Assembly: GCA_019925795.1 (NCBI GenBank)
Contig: CM034305.1
Location: forward strand, 89,130,433-89,194,432
Reading direction: 5' to 3'
DNA length: 64,000 nt
From: Dendrobium chrysotoxum
Taxonomy: Eukaryota > Streptophyta > Magnoliopsida > Asparagales > Orchidaceae
In this document: positions 46,791 to 56,819 of the stretch, piece after piece
How the letters are laid out: every line of letters begins with the position of its first letter
Numbering within the stretch: position 1 is the first letter of the stretch
Program-made: the position numbers and the translations under genes
Notes under the pieces: generated by a model
What the model was told of the DNA's origin: nothing
Seen by the model: the letters and a program-made list of their open reading frames with translations, nothing else
Database searches by the model: none

Positions 46791-47753
46791 TGCTAGATGG
46801 TTGGAAAGACAAATATCTTTATATAGTTTGGAGATTTCAAGTTTTAAAAGTCTCTATTTGAAAAATTATTGCACATTGGCCTAGATCACTTTTCCTTCCA
46901 AAACTATATGAATCATTAACAAATGATTTGCAAAATACTTATTCTTTAATAATGTCCAAGCTAACAAAACTTCATAATCCATATGGTCTCTTAGGCTAAC
47001 ATTTTTCAGTCTAAATAAAAAGGCGGTGTTGGCCTCATTTCCATTATTTTCCTTTTCATTTGCTTTATGAGCAAAACTATCTAAAAATTATGTAAGAACA
47101 ACTGTCTTCTTTCTAATTGATTTATCAATAAATATATCTCTATTTGGATGCCCGCAAAGCACTCTACCTCTCACTTTTGGAGAAGCATATACAACCTAAA
47201 AGTGTCTCTCTCTTATGTCATTGGAGATGATGCATGGACCAATGTTAAATCCCACTTTGAATGCTTTTATGTTCCTCCTCATAAGGATGGCTCTCCCCTC
47301 TTCCATTTTATCTCAAAGATCAATTAGTAAATCTCAACTCTCTACTAACAAATATTTTTAGATCAAACTCGACGACCCTATTAAAAATTTTATCAAATAT
47401 TTTTATCATAGTCTCTCCTTAGTTAGCTTGTGGAAAATAGTGTTGCACAAAAACTATGTTATAAGATTCTCAATATTAACTAATTAGTTGACCATCCTTA
47501 AGGGCCTTAATATTACTTATGCTCTCTCTTATAGAAATATTGAGAAAGACTCCAGGTGCTACCTATGTCATGAATAAAATGAAACTTTAAATCATCTTTA
47601 CTTCTCTCTCTCTCTCTAATGCTATTCTTAAGAGTTTTCTCGCTTAGACTACCACCTTCTTTGTGAGCCCCATCTCACAACATCTTTTGGAGCACATTGT
47701 CAATATAGAGAATATCTCAAAAATATACAAAAACTTCTACATCCTAACTATAC
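46791..47753 (+). pseudogene. LINE ORF2, C-terminal half
   Basis: Decayed frame with LDGWKDKYLYIVWRFQVLK, then IIAHWPRSLFLPKLYES, VSLSYVIGDDAW, and a late zinc-binding-like region (CYLCHE near 47,560, ETLNHLYFSL). These are in the order seen at the ORF2 end of plant L1 LINEs (the LAGW.AKLLS.AGR..L pattern, then the zf-RVT region). Many stops. Interrupted by the copia element at 47,754, 5' of the final WK.RN region. Confidence 0.75.
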
Positions 47754-47998
47754 TATTAAAGCATACAGATAGCGACACCTAAATCAAGATACACACGTGT
47801 AGCCTTACGAGCAAATTCTTGTAATCCAATCCTAGATATACACGTGTACTAGTCGGCTATGTATTCTATATATACCCATGTATATTCATGTTTACAGGAA
47901 ATAATAAAAATATCTTTCTCTGTTATCTTGATCACTTGCTGTCTTCTCCAAAGCGACAAGCTTTGTTCAAGAACTGCTCACGTTACCATTGTTCTTCA
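47754..47998 (+). repeat. 5' LTR of copia element
   Basis: Begins TATTAAAGCATACAG (family TG changed to TA) and ends CATTGTTCTTCA. Contains the TATA-like CTATATATACCC and polyadenylation-like AATAATAAAAA. Confidence 0.95.
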
Positions 47999-48010
47999 TG
48001 GTATCAGAGC
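47999..48010 (+). promoter_or_regulatory. Primer-binding site, initiator tRNA-Met type
   Basis: TGGTATCAGAGC directly follows the LTR end with no spacer. Confidence 0.95.
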
Positions 48011-48032
48011 GGGATTAATCCTCTCATTCGCT

Positions 48033-48872
48033 ATGGCTACATCAGATGCATCTCAGATTGAAGGACAATCGGATCACGATGCTCCTGAAGCCGTCAGCAT
48101 TCCGTCCTCACTCAGGTTCCTCATCTTTAAACTGAAAAACTTGGTACCTACACATCTTTCTACAGACAACTACTCTACCTGGAAATCACAGATCACCAAG
48201 CTCTTTCGTGCTAATGGATTTGAAAAATTTCTTGAACCCACCTCAAATCCTCCGTCTCGACTGTTCTAGCAGCCGGACGGGTCCACGATTCCTAACTCCG
48301 CTCACCATCAATGGTTGCTTACTGACCAAAATCTAGCCGCAACCATCTACTCAACCATTTCCGCATTTGTTCTTCCTTACATCTTGCATCTTGAATCCAC
48401 TTCCACCATCTGGGCCACCTTAGAGATCTGTTTTCAATCCATAAATAGATCTCGTGTCATCCAGCTCAAGAACGAGCTTCACAATGTATCCATGAAAACC
48501 TCTACAATTACTCAATATTTGACTAAAATCAAAACCATTGTCGATCAGATTGTGGCTGCAGGTTCCGTCATCGACATAGAAGATATAATTATCTACATCT
48601 TGAATGGTCTACCTCCTTCTTACCAATCATTCAAAATCTCTATATGCACAATACTTACCCCCATCAGTCTTGATAACTTGTATTCCTTACTTCTAAGTGA
48701 AGAAATAAAAATCGCAATGGATGCCTCCCAAAGCACAAACAAGCCCAACCCGACTCTGACTCTTTACTCCTCACGAGGACGTGGTCGAAAAACTTGTGGT
48801 CGTTCCTCGTCAACCACCTTCAACGCTTCAAAGATCGTCTCCAGCACCTGTTACGACCTGTCAATTTTGTAG
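48033..48872 (+). pseudogene. Copia gag
   Basis: ATG at 48,033 (MATSDASQIEGQ). Family words are LSTDNYSTWKSQITKLFRAN, an in-frame TAG at 48,267-48,269, QWLLTDQNLAATIYSTIS, SRVIQLKNELHNVSMKTST, ITQYLTKIKTIVDQIVAAGS, IIYILNGLPPSYQSFK and LLLSEEIKI. This is the UBN2-type gag that forms the copia particle. The frame ends at 48,872. The zinc knuckle lies in another frame, so a frame change sits near 48,800-48,860. Confidence 0.9.
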
Positions 48873-49278
48873 CAAGAAAGGTCACTCAGCTACAGATTGC
48901 TGGCACAAGATGAACCTTCAATATGTTCCTCAAACCCGTCACAACCCCAATAAAGCTCTTGCTGCTACCTCCGAACAACCTGGTAATGACTGGTACCTGG
49001 ACTCAGGTGCCTTATCTCATATTACCAACTTGCTTGACAGGTTATCCATCTCCAATTCATATCAAGGCAAAGATGTTGTCACCATTGGGGACGGTCAGTC
49101 AATCCCCATTACCCACACCGGTGAGGGCATCTTGCCAACACCGCCTTGTAAGCTATATCTATCAAAGCTTTTACAGATTCCAAATATTCACTATAATCTT
49201 CTCTTTATTTCTCGATTAACTAAGGATAAAAATATCTATATTATTTTTGACCCATCTGGTTTTACATTCAGGATCTGA
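48781..49278 (+). pseudogene. Copia zinc knuckle and protease
   Basis: CQFCSKKGHSATDCWHK is an intact CX2CX4HX4C knuckle. After it, WYLDSGALSHITN holds the aspartic protease DSG site. Family words then include LYLSKLLQIPNIHYNLLFIS, with a stop at 49,276-49,278. Confidence 0.9.
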
Positions 49279-50066
49279 GAACTCATCAAATTCTGCTACG
49301 TGGACCATGCCGTAAAGGTCTTTATCCCATCCAGGCTCCGTCTGGCAGATCTTCTACCTCTGCTCTCACCGCCACCCACTCAACCTCTACAACTTGGCAC
49401 AATCGCTTGGGTAATCCCCATAGAACTGTTCTTGACACTATCTCCAAGCAAAATCCAAAGCTTAATATACTTATTTTCTCTTTTGCTTGTTCTTCTTGTA
49501 ATAAATTTGTGTTTGAGAAATCTACGAATATACATATTAAACCTCTTGTGCTTATTCATTTTGATGTTTGGGGTCCGTCTCCTGTTACTTCTATGCAGGG
49601 TCACAAATATTACGTCATATTTGTAGACGATTTTTCCTGTTTTACTTGGCTATTTCCCATGACAAACAAATATGAAGTCCCCAATATCTTTATTAAATTC
49701 AAAATGTTAATTGAAAAATAGCTCTCTTCTCAAATAAAATGTTTGCAAACTGACAGAGGAACTGAATACATAATTCAAACCCTTAGCAGTTTTCTACAAC
49801 AACATGACATTCACCATCACATCTCTTATCCGTACACACACGAACAATATGGGTTAGCTGAACGCAAGAATCATCATATTCTTGACACCACATGGACACT
49901 TCTGCAAACCGCCTCTGTTCCCTATATTCACTGGCCAGAGGCAGTTCTCACAGTTGTAAATCTTATTAAACGAATGTCGTCCAAATCCACTAAAAGTATT
50001 TCCCCCCATTCAATTACTGTACAACAATCCTTTGTCCTACTCGCATCTATGGACATTTGGTTGTGA
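49279..50066 (+). pseudogene. Copia integrase
   Basis: Frame-shifted integrase. WHNRLGNPHRTVL and CSSCNKF give the zinc-binding HHCC remnants. The catalytic core has HFDVWGPSPV, YYVIFVDDFSCFTWLFPM, a TAG at 49,719-49,721, LQTDRGTEY and HISYPYTHEQYGLAERKN, so the D, D and E positions of the DDE triad are readable. The frame ends 50,066. 50,067-50,580 is the decayed linker to the polymerase. Confidence 0.9.
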
Positions 50067-50579
50067 ATTTTTTCCACTGTCCCCTCCTCACAGTCACCAC
50101 AAATTTCAACCCAAAGTGAAGTCATGTATTTTCCTGGGTTTTTCAGATGTTTACAAGGGGTACAAATGTCTTGACCCAGCCACTAACAGGATCCATCTCT
50201 CATGACATGTTACATTCAATGAAAAATCATTTCCCTTTCAGAAACATGTTCAGTCATCCTCCTCTGCTTCTCCCAGCATTACTCTGTTCCTTCTTACTCC
50301 TACCTCTATTATCTATATACCTCCAACCACATCTACCTTTACTGCTTCTACACCCACATCTCCAAATCAAGTCTCTAATACTAATCCTTCTGTGGCGCAA
50401 TTAACAGTAATTGCTCTACCTCCCCTCATCAACTTGTCATCTCTCGCCACCCGATGGTGACTTGACGTCAAACAGGTTCTTTGAAACCTCACCAGCGCCT
50501 CAATCTTATTCACAAACACACATCCGTCCCTACTCAATCAGCCCCTACAAACTACACTAATGTCGTTAAACAATTTGAA

Positions 50580-52102
50580 TGACGAAAAGCCATGGCGCAT
50601 GAATTTTTCACACTCCAAAAATAAGGCACATGGAGCCTTGTTCCTCCTCCTTCAAATGCTTCCATTCTTGGCTGCAAATGGATGTATATAACTAAGCTTC
50701 ATGCCGACGGCTCAGTCGCCAGATTCAAAGCCCGTCTCGTTGCTCTGGGCAACAGACAAGAATATTATATAGACTACGGCGAAACTTTCAGTCCCGTTGT
50801 AAAGCTACCCACCATTCGTATGCTTTTTACCATTGTGTTACAACTCAGCTGGTCTGTCAAGCAACTTGACACCGAGAATGCCTTTCTGCATGACAACCTC
50901 ATAGAAATAGTTTATATGACTCAACCTAAGGGATTCGAATACTCATCTCATCCTGAGCATGTCTGTCTCCTACGAAAAGCTATTTATGGTCTAAAACAAG
51001 TGTCGCGCCAATGGTATAATATGTTCACCACACACCTTTTATCACTTGGTTTCTCTCACAGTAAATTCGACCCATCTCTCTTGATCTTAAATCAGTCTCC
51101 TACAAAAACTTTTTTTCTCATCTACGTCGATGACATATTGATCACCGGTAACAATCCTTCTGCAATAACTTGCTTATTACATCAACTCAATGCTAAATTC
51201 GCTATGAAGCATCTTGGAGAAGCCCACTCATTCCTCGGCATCACGATTAGCTCACATAATAATCAATATTTCTTATCACAACAGCACTATGCCCACTCTA
51301 TTCTTCAGCTTGCAAATCTGACTCACTACAAGTCCTTAGCCAATCTTTCCTGCACCAAACTTCCTCAAGAATTTGTGGCAGATCCTGTTCTCTCTGATCC
51401 GACCACCTATCGCAAAATCATTGACTCTCTTCAATATTTAACTATCATGTGTCCTGATATAACTTACTCGGTTAATCTTCTCTCTCAACATATGCACAAT
51501 CCTCTTCCTCAACACAATTTTCTTCTCAAGCGACTTCTTCGCTATATCAACGGAACTCAACATTTTGGTATTCCAATTACCAAACATGATCTTCACCTTC
51601 ACTCGTTTTCGGATGCTGACTGGGCGGGTGATCCAGTTTCCAGAAAATCTACATCCGACTATTATTCTTTTCTAGGCAAAACTCTCATCTCATGGACGAG
51701 CAACAAACAGTGGCAAGGTCATCAACCGAATCTGAATTCGGGGTTCTCGCAGCAGCTACAACAGACATCATATTGCTTCGCAGGATCTTAGTTGATTTTG
51801 ACATAAAACTAGAACAACTAAAATATTTATACTGCGACAACACCTCAGCTATAGCTCTTGCCAACAATCCGGCCTTTCATGCACGAACAAAACACATTGA
51901 GATAGATCACCACTTTATTCGAGATCACATTTCAAATAATAACATCAGACTGCTTCCCATCAACACGGTCAATCAAACTGCCGACATATTTACCAAGCCA
52001 TTGTCCACAAAGCGATTCAATCAGCTTCGTTTCAATCTGACAGTCACTCCGGATCCATCAGCTTGCGGGGGAGTATTAGAGCATACAGATAACAACAGCT
52101 AA
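50580..52102 (+). pseudogene. Copia reverse transcriptase and RNase H
   Basis: A TAA at 50,622-50,624 breaks the N-terminal part. From 50,682 the frame is open for 369 codons: KLHADGSVARFKARLVALGN, YGETFSPVVKLPTIRMLFTI, VKQLDTENAFLHDNL (the first catalytic D), LRKAIYGLKQVSRQWYNMF and YVDDILITGNN with the intact YVDD catalytic box. RNase H follows with SDADWAGDPVSRKSTS. A one-base frame change near 51,705 moves the rest to another frame (TVARSSTESEF, YCDNTSAIALANNP, HARTKHIEIDHHFIRD, ADIFTKPLST). The last codons run into the 3' LTR. Confidence 0.95.
52061..52073 (+). promoter_or_regulatory. Polypurine tract of copia element
   Basis: GCTTGCGGGGGAG immediately precedes the 3' LTR. Confidence 0.85.
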
Positions 52103-52318
52103 ATCAAGATACACACGTGTAGCCTTACGGGAAAATTCTTGTAATCCAATCCTTGATATACACGTGTACTAGTCAGCTATATATTCTATATATACCCATG
52201 TATATTTATGTTTACAGGAAATAATAAAAATATCTTTCTCTGTTATCTTGATCACTTGCTGTCTTCTCCAAAGCGACAAGCTCTGTTCAAGAACTGCTCA
52301 CGTTACCATTGTTCTTCA
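52074..52318 (+). repeat. 3' LTR of copia element
   Basis: Same 245-bp length as the 5' LTR, starting TATTAGAGCATACAG and ending CATTGTTCTTCA. About 11 substitutions relative to 47,754-47,998, no indels. Confidence 0.95.
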
Positions 52319-52323
52319 TATAC

Positions 52324-52957
52324 GCTGCTTGGTTTATCACATCTGAAAGCAAAGAAATGACCAAGTTTTCAAGAGAGAATTGCAAGTAACCACACATTTC
52401 TTATCTCGTTTAAATATTTCCTCAAAATGAAATTGTGCAAATGAATCCCCCTCAAAGGCAAGAGATTATTACGTGCGAAGTCTGAACACAAAGAACCGTT
52501 CGGTTTTGTAACTATAAATAGTAAAAACGCAGTTACTGTTCACCCCTGCGTTTTTACAGTTCACAGTCACAAAACTGAACGGTTCTCTGTATTCGGATAA
52601 TCTCTTCCCGAAGGTAACGGTGCTTTTCAACACATGAAAAAATTGGAAAATTATTTTGGTGCACGTGATTGACAATGTTTTTCTCCCTCATGCTGCTATC
52701 TTTTGTGTTCGGTCACTTGGGGCCTATCGGTATTGGCTCAGTGAAATTCTCTTGTGAACCGGCTTACAGGCCCAATCATGCCTGGTTGCAACTCCCTAAA
52801 CCTAGCTTAGCCCCGATTTAGCCCTGGAAGGCTGCTCTTCCTTCTTCTCTTATTTAAATTTACTGTAAATTTTGTCTTACTTCTGGGTTTTACTTGTGCG
52901 CGCTGGGTGGTTATTTTTTGTGTAAACCATTCTTTTTACATCAGTAAAAAAAAAACA
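52324..52957 (+). pseudogene. LINE ORF2 tail and 3' UTR with poly-A
   Basis: Directly after the copia target duplication a frame reads CLVYHI, stop, KQRNDQVFKREL, the WK.RN..F end of plant L1 ORF2 with the tryptophan turned to a stop. A MITE sits at 52,457-52,609. Then comes a 3' UTR-like stretch with GTGCGCGCTGGGTGG, ending in CATCAGTAAAAAAAAAA at about 52,957. Confidence 0.7.
52457..52609. mobile_element. MITE, GAGATTATTACGTGCG ends
   Basis: Long inverted repeat: GGCAAGAGATTAT, CAAAGAACCGTTCGGTTTTG and GTAAAAACGCAG on the left pair with CTGCGTTTTTACAGTTC, CAAAACTGAACGGTTCTC and GGATAATCTCTTCCC on the right. Related by its tips to 57,420-57,585. Sits in the LINE 3' UTR. Confidence 0.85.
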
Positions 52958-52990
52958 TTATTCAAGAACTCAAGGCCAAAAACTCAGCTG

Positions 52991-53000
52991 CTATAAATAG
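52991..53000 (+). promoter_or_regulatory. TATA box of MIR390
   Basis: CTATAAATAG about 110 bases upstream of the mature miR390 start, about 35 bases after the LINE poly-A. A transcription start near 53,020-53,030 would be expected. Confidence 0.75.
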
Positions 53001-53092
53001 AGCCTCTTAGCTTCAGACAATGCAAGCCTTTGCTCATCGTTCTCACCCTCCCAGAAAAAGCTTATAAGCTCCTCTTTTATCACAAGTATGGG

Positions 53093-53217
53093 AGAACCAT
53101 TAAAGCTCAGGAGGGATAGCGCCATGGATCATTAGAGAGCTGATTAGCTCTCCATTCATTTGAGCCTTTTCTCTCAATTTTCCTGTGACGCTATCTATCC
53201 TGAGTTTTATAGGTTCT
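53093..53217 (+). ncRNA. MIR390: MIR390 microRNA precursor
   Basis: The mature miRNA is at 53,103-53,123, beginning AAGCTCAGGAGGGATAG and identical over its 21 bases to the deeply conserved plant miR390. The opposite arm carries the star at about 53,189-53,209 (CGCTATCTATCCTGAG...), leaving 2-nt 3' overhangs. The lower stem continues with AGAACC (53,093) pairing GGTTCT (53,212), and an AT-rich terminal loop region of about 65 bases separates the arms. In land plants miR390 is loaded by AGO7, cleaves TAS3 transcripts, and so starts tasiRNAs that repress ARF2/3/4-type auxin response factors, affecting leaf polarity, phase change and lateral roots. A TATA box lies upstream, and transposon DNA reaches to within about 35 bases of it. 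The hairpin has no disruptive changes, so the gene is probably functional. Confidence 0.95.
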
Positions 53218-53810
53218 TCTTACTGTTTTCCTCTCCGTCTCTACTCTTCGGGTAGGTATGGTTATATGCCCCAAGCTCTGTATTTCTATGTATCTGCCAT
53301 GTTAACATTGCTACATTGTCAATAATTTCCGCATATTTCTGACTTAATAATCTCCCCTTCTCAACAGTCAAGCCTTTCTTCATTCCAGAAATCTTTTATA
53401 TATTAAATTAAAGAAGAAAAAAACGTTAGCTTTCTTCATATTTGTTCAATGGGTTCCCTTCGGAGTTTTTTTTTTTCCTTTATTCTTTGCAGTTTTCCTT
53501 TTTATTTTTGTGGAAATTTTTTTGCTAAAAAATTATTTATAATTTATATCACACACATTTTTAAATTGATCCTAACTAAATATTTGTTAAATATTCACAA
53601 TTAATATTTTTATTTGAGCAGTATTCAAATAATATTCTAGAATGTGCTTCTTCTTGTGTATTTTCCTTAGAATATATAATATTTTTATAACGCCATTTAG
53701 AAGTAGTTATTGAAACGTGGAAACTGAATGTGGAAGCTACTAAATTTTTTTCTTCTTTTGCTCTTTGTTTAAAGCAAAACTTATTAAAACAAACACAGCA
53801 ATGCTTCTCT
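53218..53810 (+). other. MIR390 downstream region
   Basis: Moderately AT-rich. CGGGTAGGTATGG at 53,249 could be a splice donor of the primary transcript. No other gene visible. Confidence 0.35.
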
Positions 53811-53927
53811 TATCGTTTGGGATGACTTTCTACCTATTTTTTAAAATTATTTTTTTAATATAAAAATTAAAATTTATGTATTAAAAAGCTGCTTTAAAAG
53901 CACTTAAAAAAACGTCCAAACGAAGCC
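53811..53927. mobile_element. MITE, GGCTTCGTTTGGGA family
   Basis: TCGTTTGGGATGACTTTC to ACGTCCAAACGAAGCC. The left tip is slightly eroded, so the target duplication is not clear. Confidence 0.75.
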
Positions 53928-54287
53928 AAATTCAACGTATTTTCTGTAATATTTTCCTCACTTGCTTAAACACGCGTGACCTTTTAATTAAAAGCTGTAA
54001 TAATTAAAAAGAATATTATTGTTGACTTTTTATAATAAGAAATAACAATTATTTTGCATTACCGATTATGATTATATCATTTGCCATTGTAGAAGTCATC
54101 ATTATATTTTTTTTTTCTTTTTAAAGAAAATTTGACTTTTTATTTTTTTAATGATCAAAATAATCTTTAATTATATAAAAATATTCTTTTTTATTTTTTT
54201 TAAATAAGGATCAAATTAATCTTTTTGTCGAACTATTTCTATTTCATTTAAAAAGTTTTTTTCTTCTTAAAAAATAGTCATAGTTCT

Positions 54288-54436
54288 AAAAATTGGATTT
54301 GACTGATCGGCTCAATCGTGAGTCGATTATATGTTTGATTCAATCCGCCTTAAAAATTGACCCAACTTCAAATTAATTGGATCTGAATAGCTGATTTAAC
54401 CGATTAATAATTGAACCGGTCCAAATTTTTAAGAAT
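54288..54436. repeat. Foldback remnant, AAAAATTGGATTTGACTG ends
   Basis: Starts AAAAATTGGATTTGACTG and ends ATTGAACCGGTCCAAATTTTT. The halves share GGTTCAA/TTGAACC words in inverted order. Probably a MITE remnant. Confidence 0.45.
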
Positions 54437-54769
54437 CATTATTTACTAAGATAAATCTTAATTAAAATAAATATGAGGCAACTCTAAATTAGGAGGCATT
54501 CCTTAAACAAAATTCTACATGAAATATTAATATTATTTATTTTAATTAAAATAAAAGCTTGAAAGGAATCCTTTATAGGGGCGCGTCGTGGTACGACTGA
54601 TGAGCTTAGTAAATGCAACATCACGTCTCTGAGAATCACATAAATGGCATCGAAACCGATGGGACGGACGGAAAAATTCTATTCATAATTAAAAATTAGA
54701 TAAATTTTATAACTAAATATTTTAATAATTTATATTAATAAAATAAATATAAATATATATTTTTTTAAG

Positions 54770-55550
54770 TGAGCACAGTCACTCTAAAATTTGGTATTAT
54801 ATATATAGTTTTTATTTGTAAATTTATAGTATAAATTTTATATGTTTTTCTTTTATATATATATTATATAAAATAGTATATATTTTTCTTCAACTTATAA
54901 AATTTATAGTATCATTTATAATAATGAAAAAAAAGTTAAACTTATTTTATTTTTATTTTTTTCAATTTAAAATCATTTGTAAGGTTTTTATTTTATAAAA
55001 TTATTTTTAATAATTTTACTTACAATTTTAATTTTATTAATAAACTTTAATAACTATAAATTTATAAATATATATAAGAAAATATATATCTATAAATTTA
55101 AAAATAAAAAATTGTATATATATATATATATAAAATTAAAAATTTAAATAATTAAATTAAGAGGAAAAAAGAAGTTGCTAGCAGTGCTAGCAACTTGATA
55201 TTTTATTTGCTATTTTTCTTTTAATTTTTTTCATTTTCTTTTTTTTTTCATTTTCCCCTTTTTATTTTCTTTTTTTATTTCAGATTTTTATCGTTTTCCA
55301 TTTCTCTTTGGCTTTTTTAGCTTTCTTTTTTTTCCATTTTTATAAATATATATGAATTTAAATTAAACAATATATTTATAAATGATACTATAATAATAAA
55401 TAATAATAATAATAATAATAAATGATACTATAAATTTTAAAAGTAGAAGAAATATATATAAATATATTTATATAACATAAGAAATAATATAAATTCATAA
55501 TTTTTTAAATAAAAACTATATATATATATATAATTCAAAGTTTTTTCTGT
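54770..55550. mobile_element. Large AT-rich foldback with central perfect hairpin
   Basis: The left arm (TATAGTATCATTTATA near 54,905, with TATATATTTTTCTTC) is the inverse of the right arm (AAATGATACTATAAATTTT near 55,420, with AGAAGAAATATATATA). The central part, 55,172-55,196, is a perfect 11-bp stem (AAGTTGCTAGC / GCTAGCAACTT) with a 3-base loop. The ends are AT-simple and not fixed. Confidence 0.65.
55172..55196. repeat. Perfect hairpin, GTTGCTAGC stem
   Basis: 11-bp perfect inverted repeat with loop AGT. GC-richer than its surroundings, at the centre of the foldback element. Confidence 0.9.
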
Positions 55551-55621
55551 TTTTGAATGTATTAAAAAAATTGTATGGATTGGATTCTCTTTATTTAATA
55601 TTCATAAATCTCGCTTTAAAT

Positions 55622-56060
55622 TTCAGCAGGCAAAGCTTTCAGTGGGCAATAAAATCTATGATGGGTACATGAAGGCAGAGGCGGCTATTATTCAACAGCT
55701 GGGCCATGATGACATTTATGATGATGATGATGCCATAACACCATGAATGCATTATTGCACAGCTTTATGGAATGCATGTATGAACTGGTCACATGCTTTC
55801 ATGTACTGCGTACAAATCTATTCATCACCATACATGGAAGGAATGAATGCTGAGCTTTACTGTTGCAGCAGCAGCAGCAGTAGATTTATTGGACATCCTT
55901 AACCGTAGGACCCAGCTGCATGTGTTGTTTGTAAATGCCTCAAGTCTGCAGCCACATGCAAACGAGTAATGAATCTTTATTTGCAATTTATCCCCACCAC
56001 CTTTACACGAAATGTTTCTATGATTAAAGCATTATGGTAATTGTAATTGTAAGTCTCTGA
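55622..56060 (+). other. Possible spliced exon, short open frame at 5' end
   Basis: A splice acceptor-like TTTAAATTTCAG precedes CAGGCAAAGCTTTCAG. The following frame runs about 40 codons (KLSVGNKIYDGYMK, AEAAIIQQLGHDDIYDDDD) to TGA at 55,745. Its surroundings are less AT-rich, with GCAGCAGCAGCAGCAG near 55,866. Could be a terminal exon of an unknown gene or of the MIR390 primary transcript. I do not recognise the peptide. Confidence 0.3.
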
Positions 56061-56202
56061 TAAAATGTCGGTATGAATTTCTCACATTTACATCACTCAT
56101 TAATTTTATTATATTTTGTGTCATAGGTTTAAAATATTCAAATTTTATATTTTGCTATTTTAAAATGTAAAAAAAGAGAGTATTTTTTGTTAGTTCACCG
56201 TT

Positions 56203-56819
56203 AGGAGTGCAAATGAGTCGAATAGAGCTTGAGCCATATCAACCACGAGCTATAATCGCCTTAGTTTTAAGTCCCTCGATTTTGAGCTCAAGCTCGACTT
56301 GAGCTTGAACTCGACTTGCGTTTGTTACCTTAGAAATTTACTTGAGGAGGAAGAAGAACAAGCCAAACCCCTCTTGCTATAGTTTGAGCCTTTGAACTTG
56401 GCGTCATTGATATAAAAAAGGGGGAATTTATTCTTAGGGTTCTTTAAGGAGTGAAGACAAGAAAAAGATCAACATAATGAAGCACTGCGGGACACGACGG
56501 CCACACAAGATTGTAAAGCCTAGGTAGATGTCCTTACTCAGACCATACATCGAAGAATTGAAAAGCCGTATGTTTCACAGTTCTCTCTCACTTGAATAGA
56601 ATTTAATTATTCTTAATACTGCCTCAGTTCTTTTAATTCGAGCTGCCAAACGAGCCAAACGAGTCGAGCAACATCCAGATCAAACTCAGGCTCAATAATT
56701 CAACAAGCCTTAAAATCTGCTCAAGCTCAAGCTCAAAGCTCAATAAGCTCAGCTTGTGAACTCATTATCGAGTCAAGCTCAAGCAATCGCGTGAACCGAC
56801 TTGATTCATTTGCACCCCT
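56203..56819. mobile_element. TIR element with AGGAGTGCAAATGA ends and cargo
   Basis: Starts AGGAGTGCAAATGAGTCGA and ends TTGATTCATTTGCACCCCT. Sub-terminal GAGCTCAAG/CTTGAGC words are like those at 25,635-26,088. The middle, 56,320-56,640, lacks those words and looks like unrelated captured sequence. Short frame ATGAAGCACTGCGGG at 56,477 is not recognised. No clear target duplication. Confidence 0.65.

Larger units (their letters stand above)
47754..52318 (+). mobile_element. Complete but decayed Ty1/copia element, TATAC target duplication
   Basis: Two 245-bp LTRs, a primer-binding site directly after the 5' LTR, gag, protease, integrase, reverse transcriptase and RNase H in copia order, a polypurine tract, and TATAC duplications at 47,749-47,753 and 52,319-52,323. 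Coding is broken by in-frame stops and frame changes, so it cannot make its own proteins. By hand count the LTRs differ at about 11 of 245 positions. Gag and LTR size fit the Ale/Retrofit-like side of the copia group, but I have not placed it by tree. Confidence 0.95.
42800..52957 (+). mobile_element. L1-type LINE remnant, split by two later insertions
   Basis: Three pieces read in order on the plus strand: ORF2 reverse transcriptase (42,940-43,762), later ORF2 (46,791-47,753) and the ORF2 tail plus 3' UTR with poly-A (52,324-52,957). Between them lie a minus-strand solo-LTR-like insert (43,763-46,790) and a copia element (47,754-52,318). The endonuclease domain is missing, so the copy is 5'-truncated or decayed upstream. 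I could not find its target duplication. Confidence 0.75.
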
